The notes under the pieces were generated by a model. That model saw nothing but the letters and a program-made list of their open reading frames with translations. It was not told where the DNA came from and made no database searches. This document shows positions 26,416 to 34,824 of a stretch of DNA of 64,000 nucleotides, in pieces. Origin of the DNA: Desulfitobacterium metallireducens DSM 15288 (lineage in GTDB: Bacteria > Bacillota > Desulfitobacteriia > Desulfitobacteriales > Desulfitobacteriaceae). The stretch is from positions 620,001 through 684,000 of the forward strand of contig NZ_CP007032.1 in NCBI RefSeq assembly GCF_000231405.2, given 5' to 3'. Made by a program: the position numbers and the translations under genes. Positions within the stretch are counted from its first letter, which is position 1; each line of letters opens with the position of its first letter.

Positions 26416-26455
26416 GGGGGGACAGGCCATAGGTCTGCGCTCCCCGCGAAAGGGG
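26416..26455 (+). promoter_or_regulatory. Switch-like leader before etfB, operon 1
   Basis: Two mutually exclusive hairpins can form. GGGG-ACAG (from 26416) can pair with CTG..TCCCC (to 26445), or the same CCCC can pair with GGGG (26452-26455) through the loop GCGAAA. The last GGGG is the etfB ribosome binding site, ten bases before the ATG. The same arrangement with changed bases occurs before etfB of operon 2 (35609-35650). Confidence 0.55.
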
Positions 26456-26465
26456 AAACTAACGA

Positions 26466-27233
26466 ATGAAAGTGATTGCCTGTTATAAGTGGGTTCTTGA
26501 TGAGGCTGATTTGAAAGTTGATGCCAAATCCCGCGCCTTGCTTACGGATCGGGCCAAGAATAAAATCAGTGAATATGACCGTAATGCGATTGAATGTGGG
26601 GTACAACTCACCGAACAAGTCGGAGGAGAGGTTGTGGCTCTCACTGCTGGAACCGCCAGTGCCAAAAACTCTCTGAAGGATGCCTTATCCAGAGGACCGG
26701 CTCAGGCAGTCTGGGTGAAAGATGAGTCAATGAGTCAAGCTGATTCTTCGGCTACTGCCAAGATCCTGGCTGGAGCTGTTCGTAAAATTGGGGAATATGA
26801 TCTCATCGTTTGCGGAGAAGGATCAAGTGACGAATATGCCCAGCAAGTCGGAATCCGTATGGGTCAGTTGCTCGATGTTCCAGTAGTTACATTTGTTAAC
26901 AAAGTTGAAGTCAAAGATGGAGTACTTCGGGCTGAACGTAAACTGGAGGAAGGAATTGAAGTTGTTGAAGTTAAGCTTCCTGCCTTAATTACTGTTCTTC
27001 CTGATATGAATACGCCAAGAATTCCAAGTTTAAAACAAATTCTTGGTGCGGCTAAAAAGCCTGCTCAAGAATTATCCATTTCTGATTGCGGTGTTAACGT
27101 GATCGAATCGAAAACTCGCCGTCAAAGTGTTCTTGGTGCAGTTATGGAACGCAAACAAATCCGAGTTCAGGGCGAAGTCACTGAAATGGTTCAACAAATG
27201 GTCAACGTACTTAAAAAAGAAGGCTTATGTTAG
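26466..27233 (+). CDS. etfB: Electron transfer flavoprotein beta subunit (EtfB/FixA), operon 1
   Basis: 255 residues. It starts MKVIACYKWVLDEADL and carries the ETF-beta signature region VELPAL-type (VEVKLPALITVLPDMNTPRIPSLKQIL, about residues 170-200) and VCGEGSSDEYAQQVG in the nucleotide-binding domain. With EtfA it carries electrons between acyl-CoA dehydrogenase and the FixC/FixX quinone oxidoreductase. It is translated from a GGGG site inside a candidate regulatory hairpin. Whether this ETF bifurcates electrons cannot be decided here. Confidence 0.92.
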   Translation: MKVIACYKWVLDEADLKVDAKSRALLTDRAKNKISEYDRNAIECGVQLTEQVGGEVVALTAGTASAKNSLKDALSRGPAQAVWVKDESMSQADSSATAKILAGAVRKIGEYDLIVCGEGSSDEYAQQVGIRMGQLLDVPVVTFVNKVEVKDGVLRAERKLEEGIEVVEVKLPALITVLPDMNTPRIPSLKQILGAAKKPAQELSISDCGVNVIESKTRRQSVLGAVMERKQIRVQGEVTEMVQQMVNVLKKEGLC

Positions 27234-27253
27234 GGCTAGGAGGAGGAAAAGTC

Positions 27254-28165
27254 ATGTCACAAATCTGGGTTATTTCCGAAACACAAACTGCACTGCTTGA
27301 GTTGGTAGCTCATGCCAAAGGAGTGGCTCAAGGAGACAGTATTGTAGCCTGGGCTTTCTCAACCGAAGCTGCGCAAGCCGTTTCTAAACAAGGTGCGGAC
27401 CAGGTTATTGAACTTACAGGGGCAAAACGTCCTGAGGATTATGTTCCGACGATGATTGACCGGGCTGGGGCCGAAACGCCAGTGGCTATCCTTTGGGGAA
27501 GCACGAAGCGTTCGAAAGAAATGGCGGCACGGTTAGCAGCTGCTTTAGATGTACCATTAATTAATGAAGCTTTTAATTTACAACGCAACGGTCAGTCCTT
27601 TGAAGCGGAACGTTACATTTACGGGGGACTCTGTGTTGCCCATGAAGTTATAGATTCCGCTCCTTTTATGGCTGTTATGGTTGCGAAGACAGCTGAAGCT
27701 CTTGCTGAAGGGGCTGCTTGTTCAATTGAAACCTTAGCGGCTTCAGAATCTAAGGTTCAATTGATTGAGCTTAGACCTAATCAATCCACTTCCAACCTTG
27801 GGGATGCGAACGTTGTTGTTTGTATCGGTCGCGGCGTTGCCAATCAAGAAGATATTGAACTAGCCCGCCGCTTAACAAGCAAACTGGGAGGAGAGTTAGG
27901 CTGTACTCGTCCAGTAGCCGAAGATCTGCATTGGATGGCAGAAGAGAATTATATCGGAATCTCTGGGCAAGTGGTTAAACCTACCGTGTATATCGGCATC
28001 GGGGTATCCGGTCAGATTCAACATGTGTCCGGTATCCGCGATTCAAAAACGATTATTGCTATTGAAAAGAATGAAAATGCTCCGATCATTGAGTCATCTG
28101 ATTATGCTCTTGTTGGCGACTTGTATCAGATACTTCCTGCCCTGCTCAATGCTCTTGGAGCGTAA
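27254..28165 (+). CDS. etfA: Electron transfer flavoprotein alpha subunit (EtfA/FixB), operon 1
   Basis: 303 residues from ATG 27254, chosen because AGGAGGAAAA precedes it; an in-frame ATG at 27227 overlaps the etfB end and lacks spacing. The C-terminal FAD-binding ETF-alpha signature is clear: GCTRPVAEDLHWMAEENYIGISGQVVKPTVYIGIGVSGQIQHVSGI followed by IAIEKNENAPI. The N-terminal domain is the usual pairing domain for EtfB. The overall length is slightly below typical (about 320). Confidence 0.92.
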   Translation: MSQIWVISETQTALLELVAHAKGVAQGDSIVAWAFSTEAAQAVSKQGADQVIELTGAKRPEDYVPTMIDRAGAETPVAILWGSTKRSKEMAARLAAALDVPLINEAFNLQRNGQSFEAERYIYGGLCVAHEVIDSAPFMAVMVAKTAEALAEGAACSIETLAASESKVQLIELRPNQSTSNLGDANVVVCIGRGVANQEDIELARRLTSKLGGELGCTRPVAEDLHWMAEENYIGISGQVVKPTVYIGIGVSGQIQHVSGIRDSKTIIAIEKNENAPIIESSDYALVGDLYQILPALLNALGA

Positions 28166-28179
28166 TTAAGGAGGCTATT

Positions 28180-29466
28180 ATGTCAGAAGAATGCTTTGAT
28201 GCCATTGTGGTTGGCGCAGGCCCTGCGGGCAGTGTAGCCGCCTACTGTATGGCAAAGGCTGGTTTAGAGGTTTTACTGATTGAGCGCGGAAGTACGCCGG
28301 GAGAGAAAAATATGACCGGAGGACGGCTTTACGGCCATTCCCTGCATAAAATTATCCCCAACTTCTGGGAAGAAGCACCCATTGAGCGCCAAGTGGTTCG
28401 TGAAACCGTGACTTTTATGACGGATGAAACTGCGGTTTCACTCGATGTCAAAAGTCAAAAGTGGAATGAAACACCGTCCTTTACCGTTCTTCGCTCAGAG
28501 TTTGATGCATGGCTGGCTTCCAAGGCTGAAGAAGCAGGGGCAATGTTAGCCTCTGGATGCAAAGTTGATGAGCTCATTGTAGAAGATGGCAAAGTTATTG
28601 GTGTTCGTTGTGATGAAGACGAAATGCTAGCAAAAGTTGTCATTGCCGCTGATGGAGTTAACTCATTGCTTGTTCAAAAAGCGGGTATTCGGGGAGAAAT
28701 TTTACCGAAACATGTGGCAACTGGAGCGAAAGAAGTTATTGAATTACCTCGTAAAGTTATCGAGGACCGCTTCAACCTGTCAGGCGATAACGGGGCTGCT
28801 CAGCTCTATGTGGGAGAGTGCACCCAAGGACTGCAGGGTGGGGGATTTATATACACCAATAAAAACACGGTCTCCCTTGGACTCGTCATCACCGCTGAGG
28901 AGTTCGCTCATACAGAACATCGTATTATCGACTTGATCGAGGAGTTTAAAATGCACCCGGCTATCCAGCCTTTAATTGAAGGCGGCAAAGTGGTCGAATA
29001 CTCCGGCCATTTAGTTCCGGAAGGCGGGCTTGACATGATGCCTCCTTTGGTCCATGACGGGCTTCTCATCGTGGGTGATGCTGCGGGTTTAGTCTTAAAT
29101 ATTGGCTATATGGTCCGTGGTATGGATTTGGCGATTGCTTCCGGTGAAGCTGCAGCTAACGCTGTGATTACAGCTAAAGAGAAAGAAGACTATAGCAAAC
29201 AAGGCTTAGCTTCTTATCAAAAAGATTTAGAAAATAGTTTTGTTCTTCAGGATCTTAAGACCTACTCGAAGTTCCCAACATTCATGGAAAATAAACGAAT
29301 TTTTGGACATTATCCTTCGTTTGTTGAAGAAATGATGGTTAATCTGTTTAAAGTTGGACAAACTCCAGCTAAGCCGATTGTGAAATCAACATTAAGCAAC
29401 ATTAAAAAATACGGCGGTTTAGTACAACTTGCTAAGGATGCCTGGAAGGGGGTTTCAGCTCTGTGA
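28180..29466 (+). CDS. fixC: FixC-type ETF:quinone oxidoreductase, operon 1
   Basis: 428 residues. The N-terminal FAD-binding Rossmann motif DAIVVGAGPAGSVAAYCMAKAG is followed by LLIERGSTPGEKNMTGGRLYG and, in the second half, LLIVGDAAGLVLNIGYMVRGMDLAIASGEAAA, the FixC/ETF-QO pattern. It receives electrons from ETF and passes them, with FixX, to menaquinone at the membrane face (or in reverse). AAGGAGG precedes the ATG. Its stop overlaps the fixX start by four bases. Confidence 0.93.
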   Translation: MSEECFDAIVVGAGPAGSVAAYCMAKAGLEVLLIERGSTPGEKNMTGGRLYGHSLHKIIPNFWEEAPIERQVVRETVTFMTDETAVSLDVKSQKWNETPSFTVLRSEFDAWLASKAEEAGAMLASGCKVDELIVEDGKVIGVRCDEDEMLAKVVIAADGVNSLLVQKAGIRGEILPKHVATGAKEVIELPRKVIEDRFNLSGDNGAAQLYVGECTQGLQGGGFIYTNKNTVSLGLVITAEEFAHTEHRIIDLIEEFKMHPAIQPLIEGGKVVEYSGHLVPEGGLDMMPPLVHDGLLIVGDAAGLVLNIGYMVRGMDLAIASGEAAANAVITAKEKEDYSKQGLASYQKDLENSFVLQDLKTYSKFPTFMENKRIFGHYPSFVEEMMVNLFKVGQTPAKPIVKSTLSNIKKYGGLVQLAKDAWKGVSAL

Positions 29467-29744
29467 AAAAGCTAAGTATTGAAGAACGTCTTGGGACGAA
29501 TAAGTTTATTGTCGATGAGGATGTCCCGCATATTGTTCTCGATAAAAGTATTTGTTCAAACTGTAAATCAAAACCTTGTGTTAAGGCTTGTCCAGCAGGT
29601 CTGTATCAAGTCCAAGGGGACAGCGTCAGTTTTGACTATGCAGGTTGTCTAGAGTGTGGGACTTGCCGGGTCATCTGTGTATCAAAAGGTCTTACATGGG
29701 TTTATCCCAGAGGAACCTTTGGGGTGGAGTTTCGGTACGGTTAA
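29463..29744 (+). CDS. fixX: FixX ferredoxin-like protein, operon 1
   Basis: 93 residues, GTG start overlapping the fixC stop (GTGA). Cysteines: CSNCKSKPCVKACP and CLECGTCRVIC, the latter a canonical 4Fe-4S set, and the terminal YPRGTFGVEFRYG typical of FixX. It is the iron-sulfur partner of FixC; in mitochondrial ETF-QO the two are fused. Its operon 2 paralogue is about 70 percent identical. Confidence 0.92.
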   Translation: MKKLSIEERLGTNKFIVDEDVPHIVLDKSICSNCKSKPCVKACPAGLYQVQGDSVSFDYAGCLECGTCRVICVSKGLTWVYPRGTFGVEFRYG

Positions 29745-29803
29745 AGAAATATTTTGGGCAAAAACAAATTACCGAGTATAAAAATAAAGGAGTGTAAGAT
29801 AAT

Positions 29804-30223
29804 ATGAAAGAACTCGCCTATGCAGATATGAATGTGGGAGACAGTGCCTCCTTATCAAAAACGGTAACAGAATCAGATATTCTCAGTTTTGCCGGACTAA
29901 CTATGGATTTCAACCCTGTCCATGTCAATGCAGAATACGCCAAAGAATCCATTTTTAAAGAGCGCATTGCTCATGGCATGCTCTCTGCCGGCTTTATTTC
30001 GGCTGTTTTAGGTACCACACTACCTGGGCCGAACGCCATTTATCTTGGACAAGAACTCAAATTTACTGCTCCTGTAAAAATTGGGGATACTGTTACAGCT
30101 ACTGCAACAATCATAGAGAAAAAGGACGAGAAACGCATTTTAAAATTAAAAACCGTTGTAACAAATCAACGGGGTGAAGTTGTCGTAGACGGAAATGCTG
30201 TAATTAAAAAAATTGGGTTATAA
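29804..30223 (+). CDS. MaoC-like (R)-specific enoyl-CoA hydratase, operon 1
   Basis: 139 residues, a hot-dog fold hydratase. The catalytic Asp and His are in MDFNPVHVNAEYAKES, with the following HGMLSAGFISAVLG helix; length and motifs match PhaJ/MaoC single-domain hydratases that convert enoyl-CoA to (R)-3-hydroxyacyl-CoA. It differs from the operon 2 copy at only five residues, far fewer than the neighbouring paralogues, and the first 70 or so nucleotides are identical. AAGGAG lies upstream. Confidence 0.88.
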   Translation: MKELAYADMNVGDSASLSKTVTESDILSFAGLTMDFNPVHVNAEYAKESIFKERIAHGMLSAGFISAVLGTTLPGPNAIYLGQELKFTAPVKIGDTVTATATIIEKKDEKRILKLKTVVTNQRGEVVVDGNAVIKKIGL

Positions 30224-30226
30224 AAA

Positions 30227-30254
30227 ATAAGGGTGGCCTTGCGCCTCCCTTATC
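30227..30254 (+). terminator. Weak hairpin between maoC-like and crotonase genes
   Basis: ATAAGGG-GGC pairs with GCC-CCCTTAT with one bulge per arm, followed by only a modest T-rich tract. It may reduce readthrough into the crotonase gene rather than stop it. Confidence 0.4.
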
Positions 30255-30286
30255 TTTCAATAATTTAGTTAAAGGGGTGTACTTAA

Positions 30287-31051
30287 ATGGCTGTTGAGTG
30301 TGTAGTTGAAAATGGGATTGCAAAAATTATAATTGATCGTCCAAAGGCATTGAATGCCCTCAATTCTGAGGTTTTGCAGGAACTGAAAAAAGCAATTGCC
30401 GAAATACAAACCCGTACGGATATCCGTGTCCTGCTTATCCAAGGGGGTGGAGAAAAGAGCTTTGTTGCTGGCGCTGACATTGCTCAGATGTCCGATCTAA
30501 ATCCGCTAGAAGGTAGCGAATTTGGCCGTTTGGGACAAGAAGTCTTTAGCTCACTTTCTGAACTTCCTTTTCCTACAATCGCTGTAATTCAAGGCTTTGC
30601 CCTTGGTGGAGGATGTGAGATAGCTCTTGCTTGCGATATTCGGATCGCCAGTGAAAAAGCTAAGTTCGGTCAACCGGAAGTAGGCTTAGGTATCATTCCT
30701 GGTTTTGGAGGAACTCAACGATTAGCTCGCCTCGTTGGACCGGGTCAAGCGAAGAAACTTATTTACAGCGCAGACATAATTTCTGCAGCCCAAGCTCTGG
30801 CAATCGGCCTGGTGGAACAGGTTGTTGCTCCAGAACAACTGAATGAAGCTGCTTTAAAATTGGCTCAAATGATTGCAGCCAAATCTCCTAACGCTGTCCG
30901 CCTTGCTAAAATTGCAATCAACCAAGGTCTCGAAGGTTCGCTTGAAGAAGGAATGAGATTAGAAGCCAGTATATTTGGACTTTGTTTTGCATCTCCAGAA
31001 CAAAAAGAAGGAATGACAGCCTTTCTTGAAAAACGACCTGCTAAATTTTAG
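30287..31051 (+). CDS. Enoyl-CoA hydratase/isomerase (crotonase)
   Basis: 254 residues, standard length. Oxyanion-hole segments KSFVAGADIAQM and IQGFALGGGCEIALACD, and the two catalytic-type Glu residues (in GGCEIAL and GQPEVGLGIIPGFGGTQRL), indicate an (S)-specific hydratase. It is the last gene of operon 1 and has no counterpart in operon 2. Together with the MaoC enzyme it would give both stereoisomers of 3-hydroxyacyl-CoA from the same enoyl-CoA. Confidence 0.92.
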   Translation: MAVECVVENGIAKIIIDRPKALNALNSEVLQELKKAIAEIQTRTDIRVLLIQGGGEKSFVAGADIAQMSDLNPLEGSEFGRLGQEVFSSLSELPFPTIAVIQGFALGGGCEIALACDIRIASEKAKFGQPEVGLGIIPGFGGTQRLARLVGPGQAKKLIYSADIISAAQALAIGLVEQVVAPEQLNEAALKLAQMIAAKSPNAVRLAKIAINQGLEGSLEEGMRLEASIFGLCFASPEQKEGMTAFLEKRPAKF

Positions 31052-31255
31052 TTAGTTTAAGATTGTTGAAGGAAAGGAACCTGGACGGTTTAATTGACCG
31101 AAATCTTGTATCTCAGCGAGGGCAAAGCACTTCCAAGCCAATACCTCGTTTTGATAATAGAACGTATAACCATCCGTTGTACAACAATTATAGGCGTCCA
31201 GGGTTCTTCCATCCTTTAGCGTAAAACTTCCGACTTTTTTGGGCTGAATATTCAT
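31052..31255 (-). CDS. Small conserved-looking protein, function unknown
   Basis: 67 residues from ATG 31255 (AGGAGG seven bases upstream on the minus strand). Sequence: short beta-rich segments (GSFTLKDGRTLDAYNCCTTD), a CC pair, and no recognised domain. The stop abuts the crotonase stop in convergent orientation. It appears to be a stand-alone gene. Confidence 0.55.
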   Translation of the reverse strand: MNIQPKKVGSFTLKDGRTLDAYNCCTTDGYTFYYQNEVLAWKCFALAEIQDFGQLNRPGSFPSTILN

Positions 31256-31346
31256 TCTATCGCCTCCTTTCACCCTCATTATAGGCAGATCAATCTGGAG
31301 TTACAATGAATTAATAGGGATGAGACCCAGATAATTCAAAATATAG

Positions 31347-31395
31347 AAGGCGCTGTTGCTAATAACAAACTGAATAGTTGAAGGCAACAGCCTTT
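31347..31395 (+). terminator. Terminator after operon 1
   Basis: AAGGC-TGTTGC and GCAACA-GCCTT pair around a long loop, followed by TTTTT. Confidence 0.6.
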
Positions 31396-31450
31396 TTGTT
31401 CCCTAAAGCTATTAATTCGTTTTGTAACAGCTGGTGCAATAAGATAAACT

Positions 31451-31492
31451 AGAAGGGCTTGTTGTCGCTTTTTGCAGACAACAAGCCCTTCT
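31451..31492. repeat. 16-bp perfect inverted repeat between the two operons
   Basis: AGAAGGGCTTGTTGTC / GACAACAAGCCCTTCT with a ten-base loop. There is no T-run after the second arm on the + strand. It sits in the junction region between the inverted operons and may be a further bidirectional stop. Confidence 0.5.
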
Positions 31493-31519
31493 GACCGTTT
31501 GATATGTGAAAGAATATAT

Positions 31520-31762
31520 TTACTCAAGAGACATGCCAACAAAATCATTTGAGTTTATTGTTCTAAAAATTGTTCGGGTATAGGCAAGCTTTTTTAATTC
31601 AGGGATGCTTTTAATAAACTCGGCAGATTCTCGGGCTAGAATTTCGATCTGTGGGTCATTTTCGGATAGCTGGGATAGTTTGGCCAGACGCACTCCATAA
31701 TCTAAGGAAATTTCATATTGCTTAGGGTGAGAGGAATTTAAATCATAGAATACGGAATAAAC
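31520..31762 (-). pseudogene. C-terminal gene remnant between the operons
   Basis: An open minus-strand frame of about 80 codons ending at a TAA (31520-31522), with protein-like composition (for example YEISLDYGVRLAKLSQLSE and ESAEFIKSIPELKKLAY), but no start codon except one near the end. It begins just beyond a terminator hairpin and is cut off from any promoter. I do not recognise the family. It is best read as the tail of a gene lost during duplication or inversion of the operons. Confidence 0.4.
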
Positions 31763-31765
31763 AGA

Positions 31766-31797
31766 GGGGGAAGACCAAGATTATACGGTCTTCCCCC
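31766..31797. terminator. Terminator after operon 2
   Basis: An 11-bp perfect stem GGGGGAAGACC / GGTCTTCCCCC. It lies about 60 bases downstream of the minus-strand maoC-like stop. Confidence 0.7.
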
Positions 31798-31857
31798 CTG
31801 GGGTTTCTGTACTTTTTGAATAGGAAATTTCGGCGGTTTTTCTTAGTATTAAAGTGC

Positions 31858-32277
31858 TTAAAGTCCAATTTTCTTGATGACTGCATTTCCATCTACGACC
31901 ACTTCACCCCGTTGATTGGTTACAATGGTTTTTAATTTTAAAAGGCGTTTCTCGTCCTTTTTCTCTGTGATTGTTGCGGTAGCCGTAACCGTATCTCCAA
32001 TTTTAACGGGAGCGGTAAATTTGAGTTCTTGACCAAGATAAATAGAGTTTGGGCCAGGCAATGTAGTCCCTAGAACAGCGGAAATAAATCCGGCAGAGAG
32101 CATTCCGTGAGCAATACGTTCTTTAAAAATAGATTCCTTAGCATATTCAGCGTTCACGTGAACAGGATTAAAATCCATGGTCAGGCCGGCATAACTTAGA
32201 ATATCCGATTCCGTTACCGTTTTTGATAAGGAGGCACTGTCTCCCACATTCATATCTGCATAGGCGAGTTCTTTCAT
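31858..32277 (-). CDS. MaoC-like (R)-specific enoyl-CoA hydratase, operon 2
   Basis: 139 residues, with the same catalytic MDFNPVHVN block as its operon 1 twin. Only five substitutions separate the two (about 96 percent identity), while FixC, FixX and the other neighbours are much further apart. Last gene of operon 2; no crotonase follows. AAGGAG lies upstream of the ATG. Confidence 0.88.
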   Translation of the reverse strand: MKELAYADMNVGDSASLSKTVTESDILSYAGLTMDFNPVHVNAEYAKESIFKERIAHGMLSAGFISAVLGTTLPGPNSIYLGQELKFTAPVKIGDTVTATATITEKKDEKRLLKLKTIVTNQRGEVVVDGNAVIKKIGL

Positions 32278-32323
32278 AACATCTTACACTCCTTTGATTT
32301 TTACTTGAAAAGGTCTTATTGGG

Positions 32324-32608
32324 TTACCCATAACGGAAGGATATGCCAAAGGTCCCCCTGGGGTAATCCCACTTAAGACCTCTTTTTAAGCAGACGACTC
32401 TGCAGGTTCCGCATTCTAAGCAGCCGGCGTAGTCAAACCGTACGGCCTTATCCTCTTGAACATATAAGCCAGCGGGGCAGGCTTTGACACAAGCTTTATC
32501 TTCACACTTAGCGCAGATATCTTTATCAAGGGTAATATGAGGCATCCCCTCATCAACGGCAAATTTATTGGTTCCCAATCGCTCCTCAATACTAAGCCGT
32601 TTTTTCAT
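32324..32608 (-). CDS. fixX: FixX ferredoxin-like protein, operon 2
   Basis: 94 residues from ATG 32608, which overlaps the fixC stop (ATGA). Cysteine sets CAKCEDKACVKACP and CLECGTCRVVC and the C-terminal YPRGTFGISFRYG match FixX. GGAAGGGAG lies upstream within the fixC end. It acts with FixC to pass electrons from ETF to the quinone pool. Confidence 0.92.
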   Translation of the reverse strand: MKKRLSIEERLGTNKFAVDEGMPHITLDKDICAKCEDKACVKACPAGLYVQEDKAVRFDYAGCLECGTCRVVCLKRGLKWDYPRGTFGISFRYG

Positions 32609-33891
32609 AGGGCCCTCACTCCCTTCCATAGATCTTTAGCGATATCTACCATGCCGCCCTGACGTTTGACCGTCTGGAGCATGGATTTGCGCAGAGGTTG
32701 AGCGGGTTCACCCCGAACACCAAACAGATTGATCATCATTTCCTCAACCAATTCAGGATATAAGCCGAAGATACGAGGGTTTTCCATAAATTCTGGAGCT
32801 TTTTGATAAGTTTTTAAATCTTGAAGTACAAAACTGTTTTCAAGATCCTTTTGATAAGAGGCGAGGCCAGCCTTTGTATAATCTTCTGCTTTCTTAGCCT
32901 GGATGATAGCATTAGCAGCTGCTTCACCAGAAGCAATTGCAAAATCCATTCCTCGAACCATCCAACCCGTGTTTAAGACCAAACCTGCTGCATCTCCAAC
33001 GATGAGAAGACCATCATTAACGAGAGGAGGCATCATACCCAGTCCGCCTTCAGGTACAAGGTGTCCCGAATACTCAACCAGCTTTCCACCTTCAATAAGA
33101 GGCTGGACGGCTGGATGCATTCTAAAATCCTCCATCAAATCGGCCATCCGGTGCTCTGTATGGAGAAATTGTTCTGCTGTGACGACTAATCCTAAGGATA
33201 GACTGTTTTTATTCGTGTATAAGAAGCCTCCACCTTGAAGGCCCTTTGTACACTCACCAACGAATAATTGAGTGGCTCCGGTTTCATCATTTAGATTAAA
33301 ACGATCTTGAATCACCGATTGGGGGAGTTCAATGATGGCTTTGGCACCAGTTGCTACATGTTTCGGCTTGAGTTCTTCGACTAGTCCTGCTTTGCGAACC
33401 ATTAAGGAATTAACCCCATCCGCGGCAATGACGACGTTAGCATACATCTCATCTTCGTCGCTGAGAACACCGACACATTTTCCGTTCTCCATCAAGAGCT
33501 TGTCTACACGAACACCAGTCGCTACCATTGCACCGGCTTCCTCAGCCTTGCCTGCCAACCAAGCATCAAACTGGGCTCTAAGAATCGTGAAGGAGGGATA
33601 GTCATTGAACTTTTCGCTTTTTACATCTAATGAAATTGCACTTTTTCCCGTCATAAACGTGACAATTTCGCGGTTGACCCGCCGTTCAACTGGGGCTTCT
33701 TCCCAAAAGTTAGGGATTACTTTATGAAGGGCATGCCCATATAGCCTTCCTCCAGTCATGTTCTTAGCGCCCGAAGTTGAACCCCGTTCGATGAGCAAAA
33801 CTTCTAATCCTGCTTTTGCCAGACAGTAAGCAGCCGTGCTTCCTGCTGGGCCTGCACCAACGATGATGGCATCAAAACGTTCTTCAGACAT
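32605..33891 (-). CDS. fixC: FixC-type ETF:quinone oxidoreductase, operon 2
   Basis: 428 residues, equal in length to the operon 1 copy. The FAD motif DAIIVGAGPAGSTAAYCLAKAG and the LLIVGDAAGLVLNTGWMVRGMD block are intact. Identity with operon 1 FixC is visibly about three quarters, so the duplication of this gene is old. GGAGGATAA precedes the ATG. Confidence 0.93.
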   Translation of the reverse strand: MSEERFDAIIVGAGPAGSTAAYCLAKAGLEVLLIERGSTSGAKNMTGGRLYGHALHKVIPNFWEEAPVERRVNREIVTFMTGKSAISLDVKSEKFNDYPSFTILRAQFDAWLAGKAEEAGAMVATGVRVDKLLMENGKCVGVLSDEDEMYANVVIAADGVNSLMVRKAGLVEELKPKHVATGAKAIIELPQSVIQDRFNLNDETGATQLFVGECTKGLQGGGFLYTNKNSLSLGLVVTAEQFLHTEHRMADLMEDFRMHPAVQPLIEGGKLVEYSGHLVPEGGLGMMPPLVNDGLLIVGDAAGLVLNTGWMVRGMDFAIASGEAAANAIIQAKKAEDYTKAGLASYQKDLENSFVLQDLKTYQKAPEFMENPRIFGLYPELVEEMMINLFGVRGEPAQPLRKSMLQTVKRQGGMVDIAKDLWKGVRAL

Positions 33892-33902
33892 ATTATCCTC
33901 CT

Positions 33903-34811
33903 TTAGGCACTTAGCGCTTTTAGTAAGGCAGGTAATATTTCGTATAAATCACCGAGTAAAATGTAGTCAGCTGCTTCAAGGATAGGTGCATTTTCGTTTT
34001 TTTCGATGGCAATAACCACCTTGGAATCTCGAATTCCTGAAACGTGTTGAATCTGACCAGAAACACCAATGCCAAAGTATAGACTCGGTTTAACGGTTTG
34101 CCCGGAAATACCGATATAATACTCCTCGGGCATCCAATCCAGATCTTCTGCAACAGGACGAGTACAGCCGACTTCACCCTTCAAGGCTTTCGCCAGTCTT
34201 CTGGCCAGTTCAATATCTTCTTTTTTGCTAATGCCTCTGCCGACGCAGACAACAACCCCTGCTTCACCTAAGTTTGAGCTGGCCTGGCTCTGACGGAGTT
34301 CCTTCACTTGATAAACTTCATTGGCCCCAGCTAAAACTGCAATATTTGCTTTGAATCCCTCGGGCAATGCTTCAATGGTTTTAGCGGAAACAGTAGCCAT
34401 AAAGGGTTGACTCGATGAGGCTTCCGTAGATACGCACAGTCCACCGTAAATATAGCGTTCACCTATAAATTCCTCAGTGCGTTCAAGATTGAAGCATTCT
34501 GAGATCAAACCTGTATTCAGGGCAGCGGATACTCTTGCCGCCATTTCTTTGGCACGTTTGCTTGTACCCCATAAAATTGCTGCTGGTTTAGCTGAATTGG
34601 CTAGCTCGATAATCTTGTCGACCCATGCTTCTGGACGACCTTCACCTTGGAGGTGGATCACTTTATCCGCTCCGTGAGAAGCAACCGTCTCAGCCTCTTC
34701 AGGAGAAAAAGCAAAGGCGACAATCTGCTCATCTTTTACTAGAACCTTGGCATGGGCAACGAGTTCCAACAAGGTTGCTGTCTTTTCCGAAATGGCCCAA
34801 ATCTCTGACAT
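33903..34811 (-). CDS. etfA: Electron transfer flavoprotein alpha subunit, operon 2
   Basis: 302 residues. The C-terminal FAD domain carries GCTRPVAEDLDWMPEEYYIG, SGQTVKPSLYFGIGVSGQIQ and IAIEKNENAPI. The N-terminal domain begins MSEIWAISEKTATLLELVAH. GGGAGG lies seven bases upstream of the ATG. It pairs with the EtfB encoded 14 bases upstream. Confidence 0.92.
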   Translation of the reverse strand: MSEIWAISEKTATLLELVAHAKVLVKDEQIVAFAFSPEEAETVASHGADKVIHLQGEGRPEAWVDKIIELANSAKPAAILWGTSKRAKEMAARVSAALNTGLISECFNLERTEEFIGERYIYGGLCVSTEASSSQPFMATVSAKTIEALPEGFKANIAVLAGANEVYQVKELRQSQASSNLGEAGVVVCVGRGISKKEDIELARRLAKALKGEVGCTRPVAEDLDWMPEEYYIGISGQTVKPSLYFGIGVSGQIQHVSGIRDSKVVIAIEKNENAPILEAADYILLGDLYEILPALLKALSA

Positions 34812-34824
34812 TTTGTTACCTCCC

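Noticed and set aside
31336-31548. 70-codon minus-strand frame between the operons
   Set aside because: It runs through two strong hairpins and has no ribosome binding site.
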